A DNA stretch of 64,000 nucleotides from Streptomyces fradiae (GCF_041270065.1 NZ_CP065958.1:4588001-4652000); one strand, 5' to 3'. Positions 25,497 through 33,569 are shown, counted from the first letter of the stretch. Made by a program: numbers and translations. Notes: a model not told the origin generated them from the sequence alone.

Positions 25497-26081
25497 CTAG
25501 CCGTCGAAGCGGCCGAACCGCCCCCGGTGGAAGAGCAGCGGGTCGCCGGTCTCGTCCGTCGCCCCCAGGGCCTCCACGCGGCCCACCACGATCAGGTGGT
25601 CGCCGCCCGTGTGGACCGCGGCGATCTCGCAGTCCACCCAGGCCGGGGCGCCCGGCAGGCGCGGGGAGCCGGTGGTCGGGGCGGGGGTCCAGGGCACGCC
25701 CGCGAACTTGTCCGCGCCGCTGACCGCGAAGGCGCGGCAGAGCGGGCCCTGGTCCGCGCCGAGGATGTTCACGCAGAAGCGGCCCGCGCGGGCGATGCGG
25801 GGCCAGGTGGTCGACGTACGGGCGACCATGAAGACGACCAGGGGCGGGTCGAGGGAGAGCGAGGCGAAGGACTGGCAGGCGAAGCCCGTCGGGCCGGTCT
25901 CGTCGACCGCCGTGACGATCGTGACCCCGCTCGCGAAGTGGCCGAGGACGCGGCGGAACTCCCCCGGATCGACGGGCATCCGCTCGTCGTCCCGCACCGC
26001 CCGGAGCGCCGGGCGGGGGAGCGGATCCACGGCCGTGGGCGCCCCGGCCGACCTGAGGTATCGGACGGCGGTGGCCGCCAT
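25497..26081 (-). CDS. Flavin reductase family protein, HsaB-like
   Basis: The roughly 194-residue protein reduces FMN/FAD with NAD(P)H to feed a two-component monooxygenase. The core FRRVLGHFASGVTIVTAV…GFACQSFASLSLDPPLV and the GDHLIVVGRVEAL / PLLFHRGRFG blocks resemble HsaB, the reductase of the steroid-ring hydroxylase HsaAB. No oxygenase partner is encoded in the window. Start uncertain: the ATG at 26079-26081 gives MAATAVRYLRS; ATGs at 26096, 26099 and 26108 are in frame but sit nearly on the operator. A perfect CTGAC-type operator lies at 26114-26128, immediately upstream. Confidence 0.85.
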   Translation of the reverse strand: MAATAVRYLRSAGAPTAVDPLPRPALRAVRDDERMPVDPGEFRRVLGHFASGVTIVTAVDETGPTGFACQSFASLSLDPPLVVFMVARTSTTWPRIARAGRFCVNILGADQGPLCRAFAVSGADKFAGVPWTPAPTTGSPRLPGAPAWVDCEIAAVHTGGDHLIVVGRVEALGATDETGDPLLFHRGRFGRFDG

Positions 26082-26113
26082 CCCAGCGTGTCCCATCATG
26101 CCCCTCATTGAAG

Positions 26114-26128
26114 CTGACGGACCGTCAG
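26114..26128. promoter_or_regulatory. CTGAC-N5-GTCAG operator, site 5 (perfect)
   Basis: CTGACGGACCGTCAG is a perfect 6-3-6 inverted repeat and the closest match to the consensus in this window. It lies just upstream of the flavin reductase gene, in the gap after the enoyl-CoA hydratase gene. Confidence 0.7.
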
Positions 26129-26149
26129 AAGAGAAGGGTGTGACGGCGG

Positions 26150-26941
26150 CTACCTGCCCTCGTACGACGGCGTCCGCCGCTCCACGAACGCCGCCACCCC
26201 CTCCTGCGCGTCCCGCGTCGTCATGCACAGCTCCTGCGCCGTCGCCTCCGCCGCGAAGGCGCCGGCGCGGTCGGTGGACAAGGAGGCGTTGACGAGCTGC
26301 TTGGTGAGGGCGAGGGCCCGGGTGGGGCCCTGGGCGAGGCGTTCGGCCCACTCGCGAGCGGTCTTCGCCAGATTCTCGGCCGGGACCACCCGGTTCACCA
26401 GGCCCATCGCCCGCGCCTCCGCCGCCGGCAGCGCGTCGCCGAAGAACATCAGCTCCTTCGCCCGCTGCGGGCCGATCAGCCGCGGCAGCAGATACGCCCC
26501 GCCGCCGTCGGGCACGATCCCGCGCCGTATGAACACCTCAACGAACTTCGCCGACTCGGCGGCGAGCACCAGGTCGCACGCGAAGGCCAGATGCGCCCCG
26601 ATCCCGGCCGCCGTGCCGTTCACCGCCGCGATCACCGGCTTCTCGCAGTCGAGGACGGCGGCGATGAAGCGCTGCGCGCCCCGCCGGATCATCCGGGCCA
26701 CGTCGCCCTGCACCCGTTCCCCGCCCGCCGCCGACGGCCCGCCGCGCAGGTCCGCGCCCGCGCAGAAGCCCCGGCCGGTGGCCGTGATCACCACCGCCCG
26801 GACCGCCGGATCGGCGGAGGCCTCGGCGAGGAGCGCGATGATCCGCTCCCGCTGGTCCCAGGTGACCGCGTTCATCGCCTCCGGGCGGTTGAGCGTGATC
26901 CATGAGACGCCGTTCTCGGCGGAGTGCAGAACGTCCGACAC
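26150..26941 (-). CDS. Enoyl-CoA hydratase/isomerase
   Basis: The 263-residue crotonase-fold protein adds water to, or isomerises, an enoyl-CoA. The first oxyanion-hole region is GRGFCAGADLRG (about 56-67) and the second is KPVIAAVNGTAAGIGAHLAFACDL (about 100-123). At the position of the second catalytic Glu of classical hydratases the sequence reads GIVPDGGGAYLLPR. Asp instead of Glu is a pattern common in PaaG-like isomerases/hydratases. GTG start behind AAGGGG. It lies 14 bases downstream of the acyl-CoA synthetase gene, so the two form an operon. Confidence 0.9.
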   Translation of the reverse strand: MSDVLHSAENGVSWITLNRPEAMNAVTWDQRERIIALLAEASADPAVRAVVITATGRGFCAGADLRGGPSAAGGERVQGDVARMIRRGAQRFIAAVLDCEKPVIAAVNGTAAGIGAHLAFACDLVLAAESAKFVEVFIRRGIVPDGGGAYLLPRLIGPQRAKELMFFGDALPAAEARAMGLVNRVVPAENLAKTAREWAERLAQGPTRALALTKQLVNASLSTDRAGAFAAEATAQELCMTTRDAQEGVAAFVERRTPSYEGR

Positions 26942-26955
26942 GCGAACCCCTTCGA

Positions 26956-29190
26956 CTACCGGCAGACCGCGAGCGCGTCCAGGGCCACCGCCCCCTGCCC
27001 CCGCGGCAGCACCATCAGCGGATTGATGTCCAACTCGGCCAGGTCCCCGTCGAGTTCGAGCGCCATGCGCTGCACCCGCAGGACCACCTCCACCAGCGCG
27101 TCCAGGTCCGCAGGCGGCGCCCCCCGCACCCCGTCGAGCAGCGCCCGGCCGCGCAGCTCGCCGAGCATGTCGCGGGCCTCGCGCTCACCGAACGGCGGTA
27201 CGCGCACGGCCGCGTCGTTCAGGACCTCCACCAGGACCCCGCCCAGACCCACCGTGACCGTGGGCCCGAAGAGCGCGTCGTGCGTCACGCCCACCACCAT
27301 CTCGACCCCGCGCCCGACCATCTGGCACACCAGGATGCCGTCCAGGTCGATGCCCTCGTAACGGGCGATGTCCGTCAACTCCCGGTAGGCGTCCCGGATC
27401 TGGCTCGCCGAGGTCAGTCCGACCTTCACCAGGCCGAGCTCCGTCTTGTGCGCGAGCTGCGGGCCGGAGGCCTTCATCACGACCGGGTAGCCGACGAGCC
27501 CGGCCGCCCGTACCGCCGCCGCCGCGCTGGTCACCAGCTGCTCGCGGGGCACCCGTATCCCGTACGCGCGGAGCAGCTGCTTCGCCGCGTGCTCGCTGAG
27601 CCGGTGGCCGGGCCGCATCAGGGCCTGCGCCTTGCGCAGGGACGGGGACGGGGTGCGTGGGGCCTCGTCGAAGGGGGAGCGGTAGCCGGTGGTGAAGCGG
27701 TGGTGGTCGAGGTAGGCCTTGACCGCGCCGATGCAGTTGCCGAAGGTGCGGAAGGTGGCGACGCGGGAGGAGCCGAGGAGGGTGGTGCGGTAGGCGTCCT
27801 CGGTCCCGACCGGCGACCCCCACACCACGCACACCAGCTTGTCGGTCCGCTCGGCGGCGTCGACCAGGTCCTGGGCGAGCTTGTCGCTCATGGGCGGGAA
27901 GGGGCCGGTGATCGGACAGATCAGCACCCCGACCGCCGGGTCGGCGAGGATCGCGTCGATGATCTTCCGGCCGCGCCAGTCGCCCACCGGGTGCCCGCCG
28001 TTGTCGACCGGGTTTGCCACGCTCAGGTACTCCGGGATCCACTGGTGCAGCTCGTCCTGCCGGGCCTGCGAGAGCGTGGGGAGGGTGAGCCCCGCCGCCG
28101 TGGCCAGGTCGGAGAAGTGGGCGCCGGTGCCGCCGGAGATGGAGTAGACGACGACCCCGTCCGCGACCGGCTTGCGGGCCCGGGCGAGCAGCGCGGCGGT
28201 GTCCTGGAGCTGGTCGAGCCCGTCGACCCGGATCACCCCGAACTGGCGCATGGCCGCGTCGACGACCTGGTCCGCCCCGGTGAGCTTCCCGGTGTGCGAG
28301 GCGGCCATCCGGGCGCCGGCCTCGGTGCGGCCGACCTTCACGGCGACGACGGGCACCTGGTTGCGGGCTGCCTGGTCGGCGGCGAGCAGGAACGACCGGC
28401 CGTCCTTCAGCCCCTCCACGTAACAGGCGATGGCCCCGACCTCGGGCCGGTGCGCGAAGTACGAGATGAAGTCGGCGGTCTCCAGGTCGGCCTCGTTGCC
28501 GGTGGGCGCCCAGTGCGAGAGCCGGACGCCCAGCTCCTGCAGGGTGAACACGGGCCTCCCTTGGTGCCCGGACTGGGTGATGAGCGCAATGGCCGGCCCG
28601 TCCAGATCCTCCCGGAAGCGCTCGAAGGCGTTGAGGTTGGTGTTGGGGCCGAGGAGCCGGATCCCGGAGCGCTCGACGGCCGCCGCGAGCCGCTCCTGGG
28701 CGCGGGCGCCCGCCTCGCCGGTCTCGGCGAAGCCGGACGCGAAGACGACCGCGAACTTCACCTTGGACTCGGCGAGTTGCTCGATCACCGGGAGGGGATC
28801 GGCGACGAGGAGCACGGCCAGGTCGACGGGCACCCCGAGCTCGTCGAGCTCGGCCACGGACGGCACGCAGTCGATTCCGAACACGGCGGTACGGGTCGGG
28901 TGCACGGGCACCACCCGCGCCCCGACCCGCCCGGCCCAGTCGAGCAGCTGCCTGGTGATCCCGGTGTTGGGCCGCCCCTCGGTGTCCGAGGCCCCGACCA
29001 CCGCCACCACCTCGGGCCGGAAGAACCGGTCGAGCTCGGGCACCGGCGCGTACAGCGGGCGCCCGCTGACGTCCGTGTCGCCCTCGACGGCGGTGACGCC
29101 GTGCACGACGGTCCGGTCGGGCTGCTCCCCGCAGGCGACGACCCGCGCCCGGAGATCGGTGGTGAAGGTCCCGTGAGTCGATCCCAGCAT
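26956..29190 (-). CDS. Acyl-CoA synthetase of the ADP-forming (succinyl-CoA synthetase-like) superfamily
   Basis: The roughly 744-residue fusion has a CoA-binding Rossmann domain (about 58-150, PEVVAVVGASDTEGRPNTG) and ligase-like domains (about 190-500). A C-terminal ATP-grasp domain spans about 520-744 (LLRAYGIRVPREQLVTS, PVVMKASGPQLAHKTELGLVKVGL). This order is that of the single-chain ADP-forming acetate/acyl-CoA ligases and related acyl-CoA synthetases. It makes or uses an acyl-CoA reversibly. ATG at 29188-29190; GTG at 29200-29202 also possible. Upstream lie two tandem CTGAC-type operators, and any earlier start would be inside them. Operon with the enoyl-CoA hydratase. Confidence 0.87.
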   Translation of the reverse strand: MLGSTHGTFTTDLRARVVACGEQPDRTVVHGVTAVEGDTDVSGRPLYAPVPELDRFFRPEVVAVVGASDTEGRPNTGITRQLLDWAGRVGARVVPVHPTRTAVFGIDCVPSVAELDELGVPVDLAVLLVADPLPVIEQLAESKVKFAVVFASGFAETGEAGARAQERLAAAVERSGIRLLGPNTNLNAFERFREDLDGPAIALITQSGHQGRPVFTLQELGVRLSHWAPTGNEADLETADFISYFAHRPEVGAIACYVEGLKDGRSFLLAADQAARNQVPVVAVKVGRTEAGARMAASHTGKLTGADQVVDAAMRQFGVIRVDGLDQLQDTAALLARARKPVADGVVVYSISGGTGAHFSDLATAAGLTLPTLSQARQDELHQWIPEYLSVANPVDNGGHPVGDWRGRKIIDAILADPAVGVLICPITGPFPPMSDKLAQDLVDAAERTDKLVCVVWGSPVGTEDAYRTTLLGSSRVATFRTFGNCIGAVKAYLDHHRFTTGYRSPFDEAPRTPSPSLRKAQALMRPGHRLSEHAAKQLLRAYGIRVPREQLVTSAAAAVRAAGLVGYPVVMKASGPQLAHKTELGLVKVGLTSASQIRDAYRELTDIARYEGIDLDGILVCQMVGRGVEMVVGVTHDALFGPTVTVGLGGVLVEVLNDAAVRVPPFGEREARDMLGELRGRALLDGVRGAPPADLDALVEVVLRVQRMALELDGDLAELDINPLMVLPRGQGAVALDALAVCR

Positions 29191-29229
29191 CGTCGTCCGC
29201 ACCGCCCGTCCCGAACACCGAAAACCGAT

Positions 29230-29244
29230 CTGACGATGAGTCAG
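29230..29244. promoter_or_regulatory. CTGAC-N5-GTCAG operator, site 6
   Basis: CTGACGATGAGTCAG has perfect 5-bp arms. It is one of two sites spaced 24 bases centre to centre before the acyl-CoA synthetase operon. Confidence 0.65.
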
Positions 29245-29253
29245 ATTACTCAA

Positions 29254-29268
29254 CTGACGGTAAGTCAG
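29254..29268. promoter_or_regulatory. CTGAC-N5-GTCAG operator, site 7
   Basis: CTGACGGTAAGTCAG has perfect 5-bp arms and is the second of the tandem pair with site 6. The 24-base spacing could place bound dimers on related faces of the helix. Confidence 0.65.
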
Positions 29269-29308
29269 GAATAGGCGTGCGGAAGCCGAGTCCTCGGGCC
29301 GGGCAGGA

Positions 29309-30220
29309 CTAGCCCGCGCTCACCGCGTCCGCCAGGATCCCCGCCGCCCGCGCCACCAGTACGTCGTCGGCCGCCGCGTCCTCGGCCGGCTTCGTCGTCA
29401 GGACCGTCAGGACCACCGGCGGGCGCCCGGGCGGCCAGGCGACGCCCGCGTCGTTGTTGCCGCCGTAGCGCCCGCCGCCCGTCTTGTCGGCGACGGTCCA
29501 GTCCGCCGGCAGGCCCTTGCGGAAGCGCTGCCCGCTGGTCGTGTTGGCGAGCAGCCAGCCGGTGAGCAGGCGCCGGTCGGCCGGGGCGAGGGCGTCGCCG
29601 AGGACCAGGCGGCCGTACGTACGGCCCAGGGCGCGCGGGCTCGTCGTGTCCGTCGTGCGCCACGGCTCGGCCGAGTTCAGCTCGGGCTCCCAGCGGTCGA
29701 GGCGGGTCACCGGGTCACCGACCGAGCGGGCGAAGCGGGTGATCGCCGTGGGGCCGCCCAGCTCGCGGAGCAGCAGATTGGCGGCCGTGTTGTCGCTGTG
29801 GGTGATCGAGTACCGGCACAGCTCGGCGACCGTCATCCCGTCGCCGACATGGTCCTTCGTGATCGGCGACCAGCCCGAACGCGTCACGTCCTCCTGCGTG
29901 TAGCGGATGCGCCGGTCCAGGAACTCCCCGTCCCGGTCGAGGTCCCGCAGCACCGCCGCCGCGCCGAGCGTCTTGAACGTCGAGCACATCGGGAAGAGTT
30001 CGTCCGCGCGGTACGTCACCAGGCGCCCGCTCCCGGTGTCGTAGGCGTACGCCCCGAGGCGCGCCCCGTGCTCCTGCTCCAGGGCGCGTAACCGCTGTCG
30101 GGCCCGGCCGTTCTCGCGGGGTGCGGCATGGGCGGAGGTGGCGGGCAGGGCGGCCGCGAGGGCCGCCCCGGCGCCGGCGGCGAGGACGGTCCGGCGGGTC
30201 GTCGTGAGGTCGGGGCGCAT
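29309..30220 (-). CDS. Class A beta-lactamase, Tat-exported
   Basis: The 303-residue serine beta-lactamase has a twin-arginine signal (TTTRRTVLAAG, about 6-16) followed by an Ala-rich stretch to about residue 32. All class A motifs are present: S80-T-F-K83 (Ambler S70xxK), S142-D-N144 (SDN), E178-P-E-L-N (Glu166 loop) and K246-T-G248 (KTG). It should hydrolyse penicillins outside the cell. The Leu codon at residue 44 (30089-30091) is TTA, the only in-frame TTA I found by eye in the window, so its translation should depend on the bldA tRNA. ATG start behind AAAGG. Confidence 0.95.
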   Translation of the reverse strand: MRPDLTTTRRTVLAAGAGAALAAALPATSAHAAPRENGRARQRLRALEQEHGARLGAYAYDTGSGRLVTYRADELFPMCSTFKTLGAAAVLRDLDRDGEFLDRRIRYTQEDVTRSGWSPITKDHVGDGMTVAELCRYSITHSDNTAANLLLRELGGPTAITRFARSVGDPVTRLDRWEPELNSAEPWRTTDTTSPRALGRTYGRLVLGDALAPADRRLLTGWLLANTTSGQRFRKGLPADWTVADKTGGGRYGGNNDAGVAWPPGRPPVVLTVLTTKPAEDAAADDVLVARAAGILADAVSAG

Positions 30221-30290
30221 GATCGGGTGCCTTTCGAACGGAGATCGGTCAGCTCCGAACCTACGGCGCCCGGGCACGCCAAGTCGTCCG

Positions 30291-31475
30291 CTACGCCCGG
30301 CGTTTCGCCAGCCGCCGGGCGATCCGGCCCGCGATCCGCTCCGCGTCGAGCGCCATCTCCCGGAACATCCCGCTGATCGGATTGGTGAACCCGGTGAAGT
30401 ACAGCCCCTGCGGCAGTGCCGCCTTCCCGGCTTTCCCGGCCTTCCCGCCCTTGCCGGCGCCCGTGACCGGCCGCCCGCGCTCGTCGAGCACGCCGAGGTG
30501 CCCGAGCAGCGGCTCCAGGGCCCGGCGGTAGCCGGTCGCCGCGACGACCGCGTCCGGGGTGATGCGGGAGCCGTCGGCGAGGACGACCTCGCCGCCCTCG
30601 AAGGAGTCGACGGCGGCCACCGGCTCGACCTTCCCGGCGCGTACGGCCGCGACCAGACCCACGTCCTGCACCGGGATCGCCCCGGCGCGCACGCGCGAGT
30701 AGAGGCCGCCGGTGGGCCGGGGCAGCCCGTACGCGGAGAGGTCGGCGGTCATGAAGCGGCCGAGCAGCCCGGTCAGCCGGTCGACCAGGCCCACCGGGAG
30801 CCGGCGGATGAGGATGCCGCTGCGCTGGGTGGGCCACCCGAGGGTGGAGCGGCGCACGATGTACGGGGGCGTGCGCACCGCGAGCCGGACCCGGGCGGCG
30901 CCGCCGTCGGCCAGGTCCGCCGCGATCTCCGCGCCGGTGTTGCCCGCGCCGACGACGAGGACGTCCCGGCCCTCGTACGGCGCGGGGTTGCGGTACGCGC
31001 TCGCGTGCACGAGCTCCGCCTTCGCCGTGTACGTGTCCAGGCCGGGCCAGTCGGGAAGCCGGGGCGTGTGGTTGAAGCCGGTGGCGACCACGACGGCGCA
31101 GCCGACGAGCCGCCGCCCGCCCGTCGCGTGCAGGATCCACTCCTCCTGCTCCTGCTCGATCCGGGTCACCTCCACCCCCGTCACGATCTCCAGATCGTGG
31201 AACTCCGCGTACTTCTCCAGGTAGCGCACCACGTCCGCGCGGGCCACCCACCGTCCGAAGGAGCGGGGTATGCGCAGGCCGGGCAGCGAGGAGAGGCGCC
31301 GGGTGGTGTGCAGCCGCAGCCGGTCGTAGTGGTGGCGCCAGGAGGCGCCGACGGCGTCCGACTTCTCCAGGACGACGGCCCGTACGCCCCGCGCGCGCAG
31401 GGCGGCGGCGACGGCGAGGCCGCCGGGGCCGGCGCCGACGACGTAAACGGGGTGGGGCTGGGGGGTGACGGTCAT
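30291..31475 (-). CDS. Flavin-containing monooxygenase-like NAD(P)/FAD oxidoreductase
   Basis: The 394-residue protein has an N-terminal FAD Rossmann motif VVGAGPGGLAVAAAL (about 10-24) and a second dinucleotide motif VLVVGAGNTGAEIAADLA (about 170-187) for NADPH. ATGYRRALEPLL comes near the end. This is the pattern of FMO/CzcO-type monooxygenases, which oxygenate sulfur, nitrogen or carbonyl groups. A Gly/Lys-rich GKGGKAGKAGKA insert lies near residues 343-355. ATG at 31473-31475 with no strong ribosome site. It is divergent from the DoxX gene, with an operator in the gap nearer to DoxX. Confidence 0.87.
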   Translation of the reverse strand: MTVTPQPHPVYVVGAGPGGLAVAAALRARGVRAVVLEKSDAVGASWRHHYDRLRLHTTRRLSSLPGLRIPRSFGRWVARADVVRYLEKYAEFHDLEIVTGVEVTRIEQEQEEWILHATGGRRLVGCAVVVATGFNHTPRLPDWPGLDTYTAKAELVHASAYRNPAPYEGRDVLVVGAGNTGAEIAADLADGGAARVRLAVRTPPYIVRRSTLGWPTQRSGILIRRLPVGLVDRLTGLLGRFMTADLSAYGLPRPTGGLYSRVRAGAIPVQDVGLVAAVRAGKVEPVAAVDSFEGGEVVLADGSRITPDAVVAATGYRRALEPLLGHLGVLDERGRPVTGAGKGGKAGKAGKAALPQGLYFTGFTNPISGMFREMALDAERIAGRIARRLAKRRA

Positions 31476-31610
31476 GAATGCTGAGCGTAATGACGCGTAC
31501 ACGCCGTGGGTCTCGGTCAAGAGGGAGTTCGGTTGCGAATCGATCACGCTCGCAGAGGTCTGGCAGCGGTCTGACAGAGGTCTTGCGGAGATGTGTCGGG
31601 ATCCGGTGAA

Positions 31611-31625
31611 CTGACGGTCTGTCAG
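31611..31625. promoter_or_regulatory. CTGAC-N5-GTCAG operator, site 8
   Basis: CTGACGGTCTGTCAG has perfect 5-bp arms and lies 34 bases upstream of the DoxX gene start, in the FMO/DoxX divergent gap. Same family as sites 1-7. Confidence 0.65.
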
Positions 31626-31659
31626 TTTTCCTTGTCCCGGGCTCGGGGAGGCACGGCAC

Positions 31660-32109
31660 ATGCAGACGATCTGGCTCACCGGCGCCGAATGGCTCGCCGT
31701 CCTCCGCATCGGCCTCGGCCTGTGGTGGCTGGAGAGCTGGCGCCACAAGGACAAGAAGGGCTGGTTCGAACGCGGCACGGGCATCGCCTGGGCGGCGGAC
31801 GTCGCCGGCAAGCACAAGTGGGCGGCGGTGCGCACCGGCTTCCGGAGCGTGGTGACCCCGCGCCCCAAGCTCATGGCGTACGTGGTCGTCTACGCCGAAC
31901 TCGCCCTCGGCCTCGGCCTGGTCACCGGCCTGCTGACCCCCGTCGCCCTCGTCTGCGGGCTGCTGCTCAACCTCCTCTACCTCGTCCTGATGATCCACGA
32001 CTGGGCCGAGCAGGGGCAGAACGCGATGATGGCGCTGATATCGGTCGTCGCCCTCTTCGCGATGTCCTGGCAGACCTGGTCCCTCGACCACGCGATCGGA
32101 CTCTTCTGA
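31660..32109 (+). CDS. DoxX-like membrane protein
   Basis: The 149-residue integral membrane protein has about four helices: near 11-25, 72-88, 90-110 and 120-145. It fits the DoxX/SURF4-like family, whose members accompany oxidoreductases and are poorly understood. An amphipathic charged loop (SWRHKDKKGWFERG) follows helix 1. ATG behind GGGGAGG. It probably forms an operon with the DUF35 gene 13 bases downstream, controlled by the CTGAC-type operator upstream. Confidence 0.82.
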   Translation: MQTIWLTGAEWLAVLRIGLGLWWLESWRHKDKKGWFERGTGIAWAADVAGKHKWAAVRTGFRSVVTPRPKLMAYVVVYAELALGLGLVTGLLTPVALVCGLLLNLLYLVLMIHDWAEQGQNAMMALISVVALFAMSWQTWSLDHAIGLF

Positions 32110-32122
32110 TGGGACCCCTCCG

Positions 32123-32533
32123 ATGACAGCGACGCCGGACGTCGACGCCTTCACCCGGCCCTACTGGGACGCCGCCGCCGAGGGCCGGCTGCTGCTCCGC
32201 CACTGCACCGCCTGCGACCGGCCCCACCACTATCCGCGCGAGTTCTGCCCGCACTGCTGGAGCGAGCAGGTCGAATGGCGCCGGGCGGAAGGGCGCGCGG
32301 TGCTCTACACCTGGTCCGTCGTGCACCGCAACGACCTCCCGCCGTTCGGCGACCGCGTCCCGTACGTCGCCGCCGTCGTCGACCTCGCCGAGGGCCCCCG
32401 GATGATGACCGAGATCGTCGACTGCCCGGAGGCGGAGCTCCGGATCGGCATGGACCTGGAGCTCGCCTTCAGGCCGGAGGGCGAGAAGGGCGAGTTCCAG
32501 GTGCCGGTGTTCAGGCCCCGGCGCTCCCGCTGA
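32123..32533 (+). CDS. Zn-ribbon and OB-fold (DUF35) acyl-CoA-associated protein
   Basis: The 136-residue protein has an N-terminal rubredoxin-like zinc ribbon with two C-x2-C pairs (HCTAC about 27-31 and FCPHC about 41-45). An OB-fold domain (about 50-136) follows. DUF35 proteins pair with thiolases or MaoC hydratases and bind acyl-CoA; ChsH2 of steroid side-chain degradation is a fused example. No thiolase or MaoC gene is in the window, so the partner must be elsewhere. Its last 23 bases overlap the convergent AraC gene. Confidence 0.85.
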   Translation: MTATPDVDAFTRPYWDAAAEGRLLLRHCTACDRPHHYPREFCPHCWSEQVEWRRAEGRAVLYTWSVVHRNDLPPFGDRVPYVAAVVDLAEGPRMMTEIVDCPEAELRIGMDLELAFRPEGEKGEFQVPVFRPRRSR

Positions 32534-33419
32534 CCCGTTCGCCGGTGCGCTCGACGGGGATCCACAGCTGGGAGTCCGTGTTCGTGCCGATCTCCACCGG
32601 CTGGGTCCGCAGCAGCTCCGGACCCGGCCGGCTCGTGTACGGGTTGGACGGGAACCACTGCGTGAACACGTCCCGCCACAGCTCCTGCAGCGCGCTCGGG
32701 TACGGGCCGTGGTCGTCGAAGACCGCCCAGGTCCCGGCCGGCACGTCGAGGACGTCGAGCGCGTCGGAATCCTCCGTGGGCCGGCTGTCCGGGCCGGTCG
32801 CGACGCCGATCCAGTAGTCCACCTCGGCGCCCTCTTCACGGCTCTCGGACAGATGCTCCACGGCCGACAGGACCCCCGCCGGCTCCCGGTCGGACAGCGC
32901 CTTCATCCGTACGATCGTCTCCACGCCCAGGCTCTCCACCAACGCGGCGCCCGCCGGGTTCACCCCCTCGTGGACGAGCGGGATCCGGGCCTTCCGCCCG
33001 ACCAGACGGAACGCGTCCTGCTCGACGATCCGGTATCGCATGCTGCTGCTCCCTTCGATGACGACTCGGAAGGACATCCGCGGCTGCGAGACGAGCGCGG
33101 CTCCGGCGCGCCGGGCCTCGCCCGGCCCGATGCCGTGCACGGAGCGGAACGCGCGGGCGAAGGCCTCGCCCGAGCCGTAGCCGTACGACACGGCCACGTC
33201 CAGGAGCGTCCGCTCGCCGGACAGCACCTCGGCCCCGGCCAGGGTCATGCGCCGGCGCCGTACGTACACCGAGAGCGGCATCCCGGCGAGCGCCGAGAAC
33301 AGGCGCCGGAAGTGGTACTCCGAGGTCGCCGCGATCCGCGCGGCCTCGGCGACGTCCACCTCGCGGTCCGCGAGATGGCGCTCCACATGGTCCAGCGCCC
33401 GGTTCAGCCCCTCCAGCAC
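32511..33419 (-). CDS. AraC-family regulator with GyrI-like effector-binding domain
   Basis: The 302-residue regulator has two AraC helix-turn-helices at the N-terminus (about 1-105). The first reads DVAEAARIAATSEYHFRRLFSALAGMPLSVYVRRRR and the second covers LLDVAVSYGYGSGEAFARAFR. A GyrI/Rob-like ligand-binding domain (about 130-300) follows. This order is that of multidrug-responsive regulators such as Rob. GTG at 33417-33419 has a strong GGAGG 7 bases upstream. The open frame beyond it is antisense to the GH15 gene. Divergent from the GH15 gene. Confidence 0.87.
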   Translation of the reverse strand: MLEGLNRALDHVERHLADREVDVAEAARIAATSEYHFRRLFSALAGMPLSVYVRRRRMTLAGAEVLSGERTLLDVAVSYGYGSGEAFARAFRSVHGIGPGEARRAGAALVSQPRMSFRVVIEGSSSMRYRIVEQDAFRLVGRKARIPLVHEGVNPAGAALVESLGVETIVRMKALSDREPAGVLSAVEHLSESREEGAEVDYWIGVATGPDSRPTEDSDALDVLDVPAGTWAVFDDHGPYPSALQELWRDVFTQWFPSNPYTSRPGPELLRTQPVEIGTNTDSQLWIPVERTGERVSGSAGA

Positions 33420-33442
33420 GTCAGTCCCTCCGCCTGTCCTTC

Positions 33443-33463
33443 CACCCCGGTTCTTCCGGGGTG
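33443..33463. promoter_or_regulatory. Hairpin/palindrome in divergent AraC-GH15 promoter region
   Basis: CACCCCGG and CCGGGGTG form a perfect 8-bp inverted repeat around a 5-base spacer, just upstream of the AraC gene start. It could be an operator or an mRNA hairpin. Confidence 0.4.
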
Positions 33464-33569
33464 TCTTCACCGTAGGAACCCCCACCCTCCCAGCACCCGA
33501 CGATCCGTGCCCGGAACGATCGGGTTCCCGCGCGGTGCGGTGTGCGGCGCTGTGCCCGATAGTGGAAGC

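Noticed and set aside
12637..32533. A local repressor for the CTGAC operators
   Set aside because: No TetR-family gene is present in the window. The regulators here are GlxA/AraC or HxlR types that do not fit such dyads.
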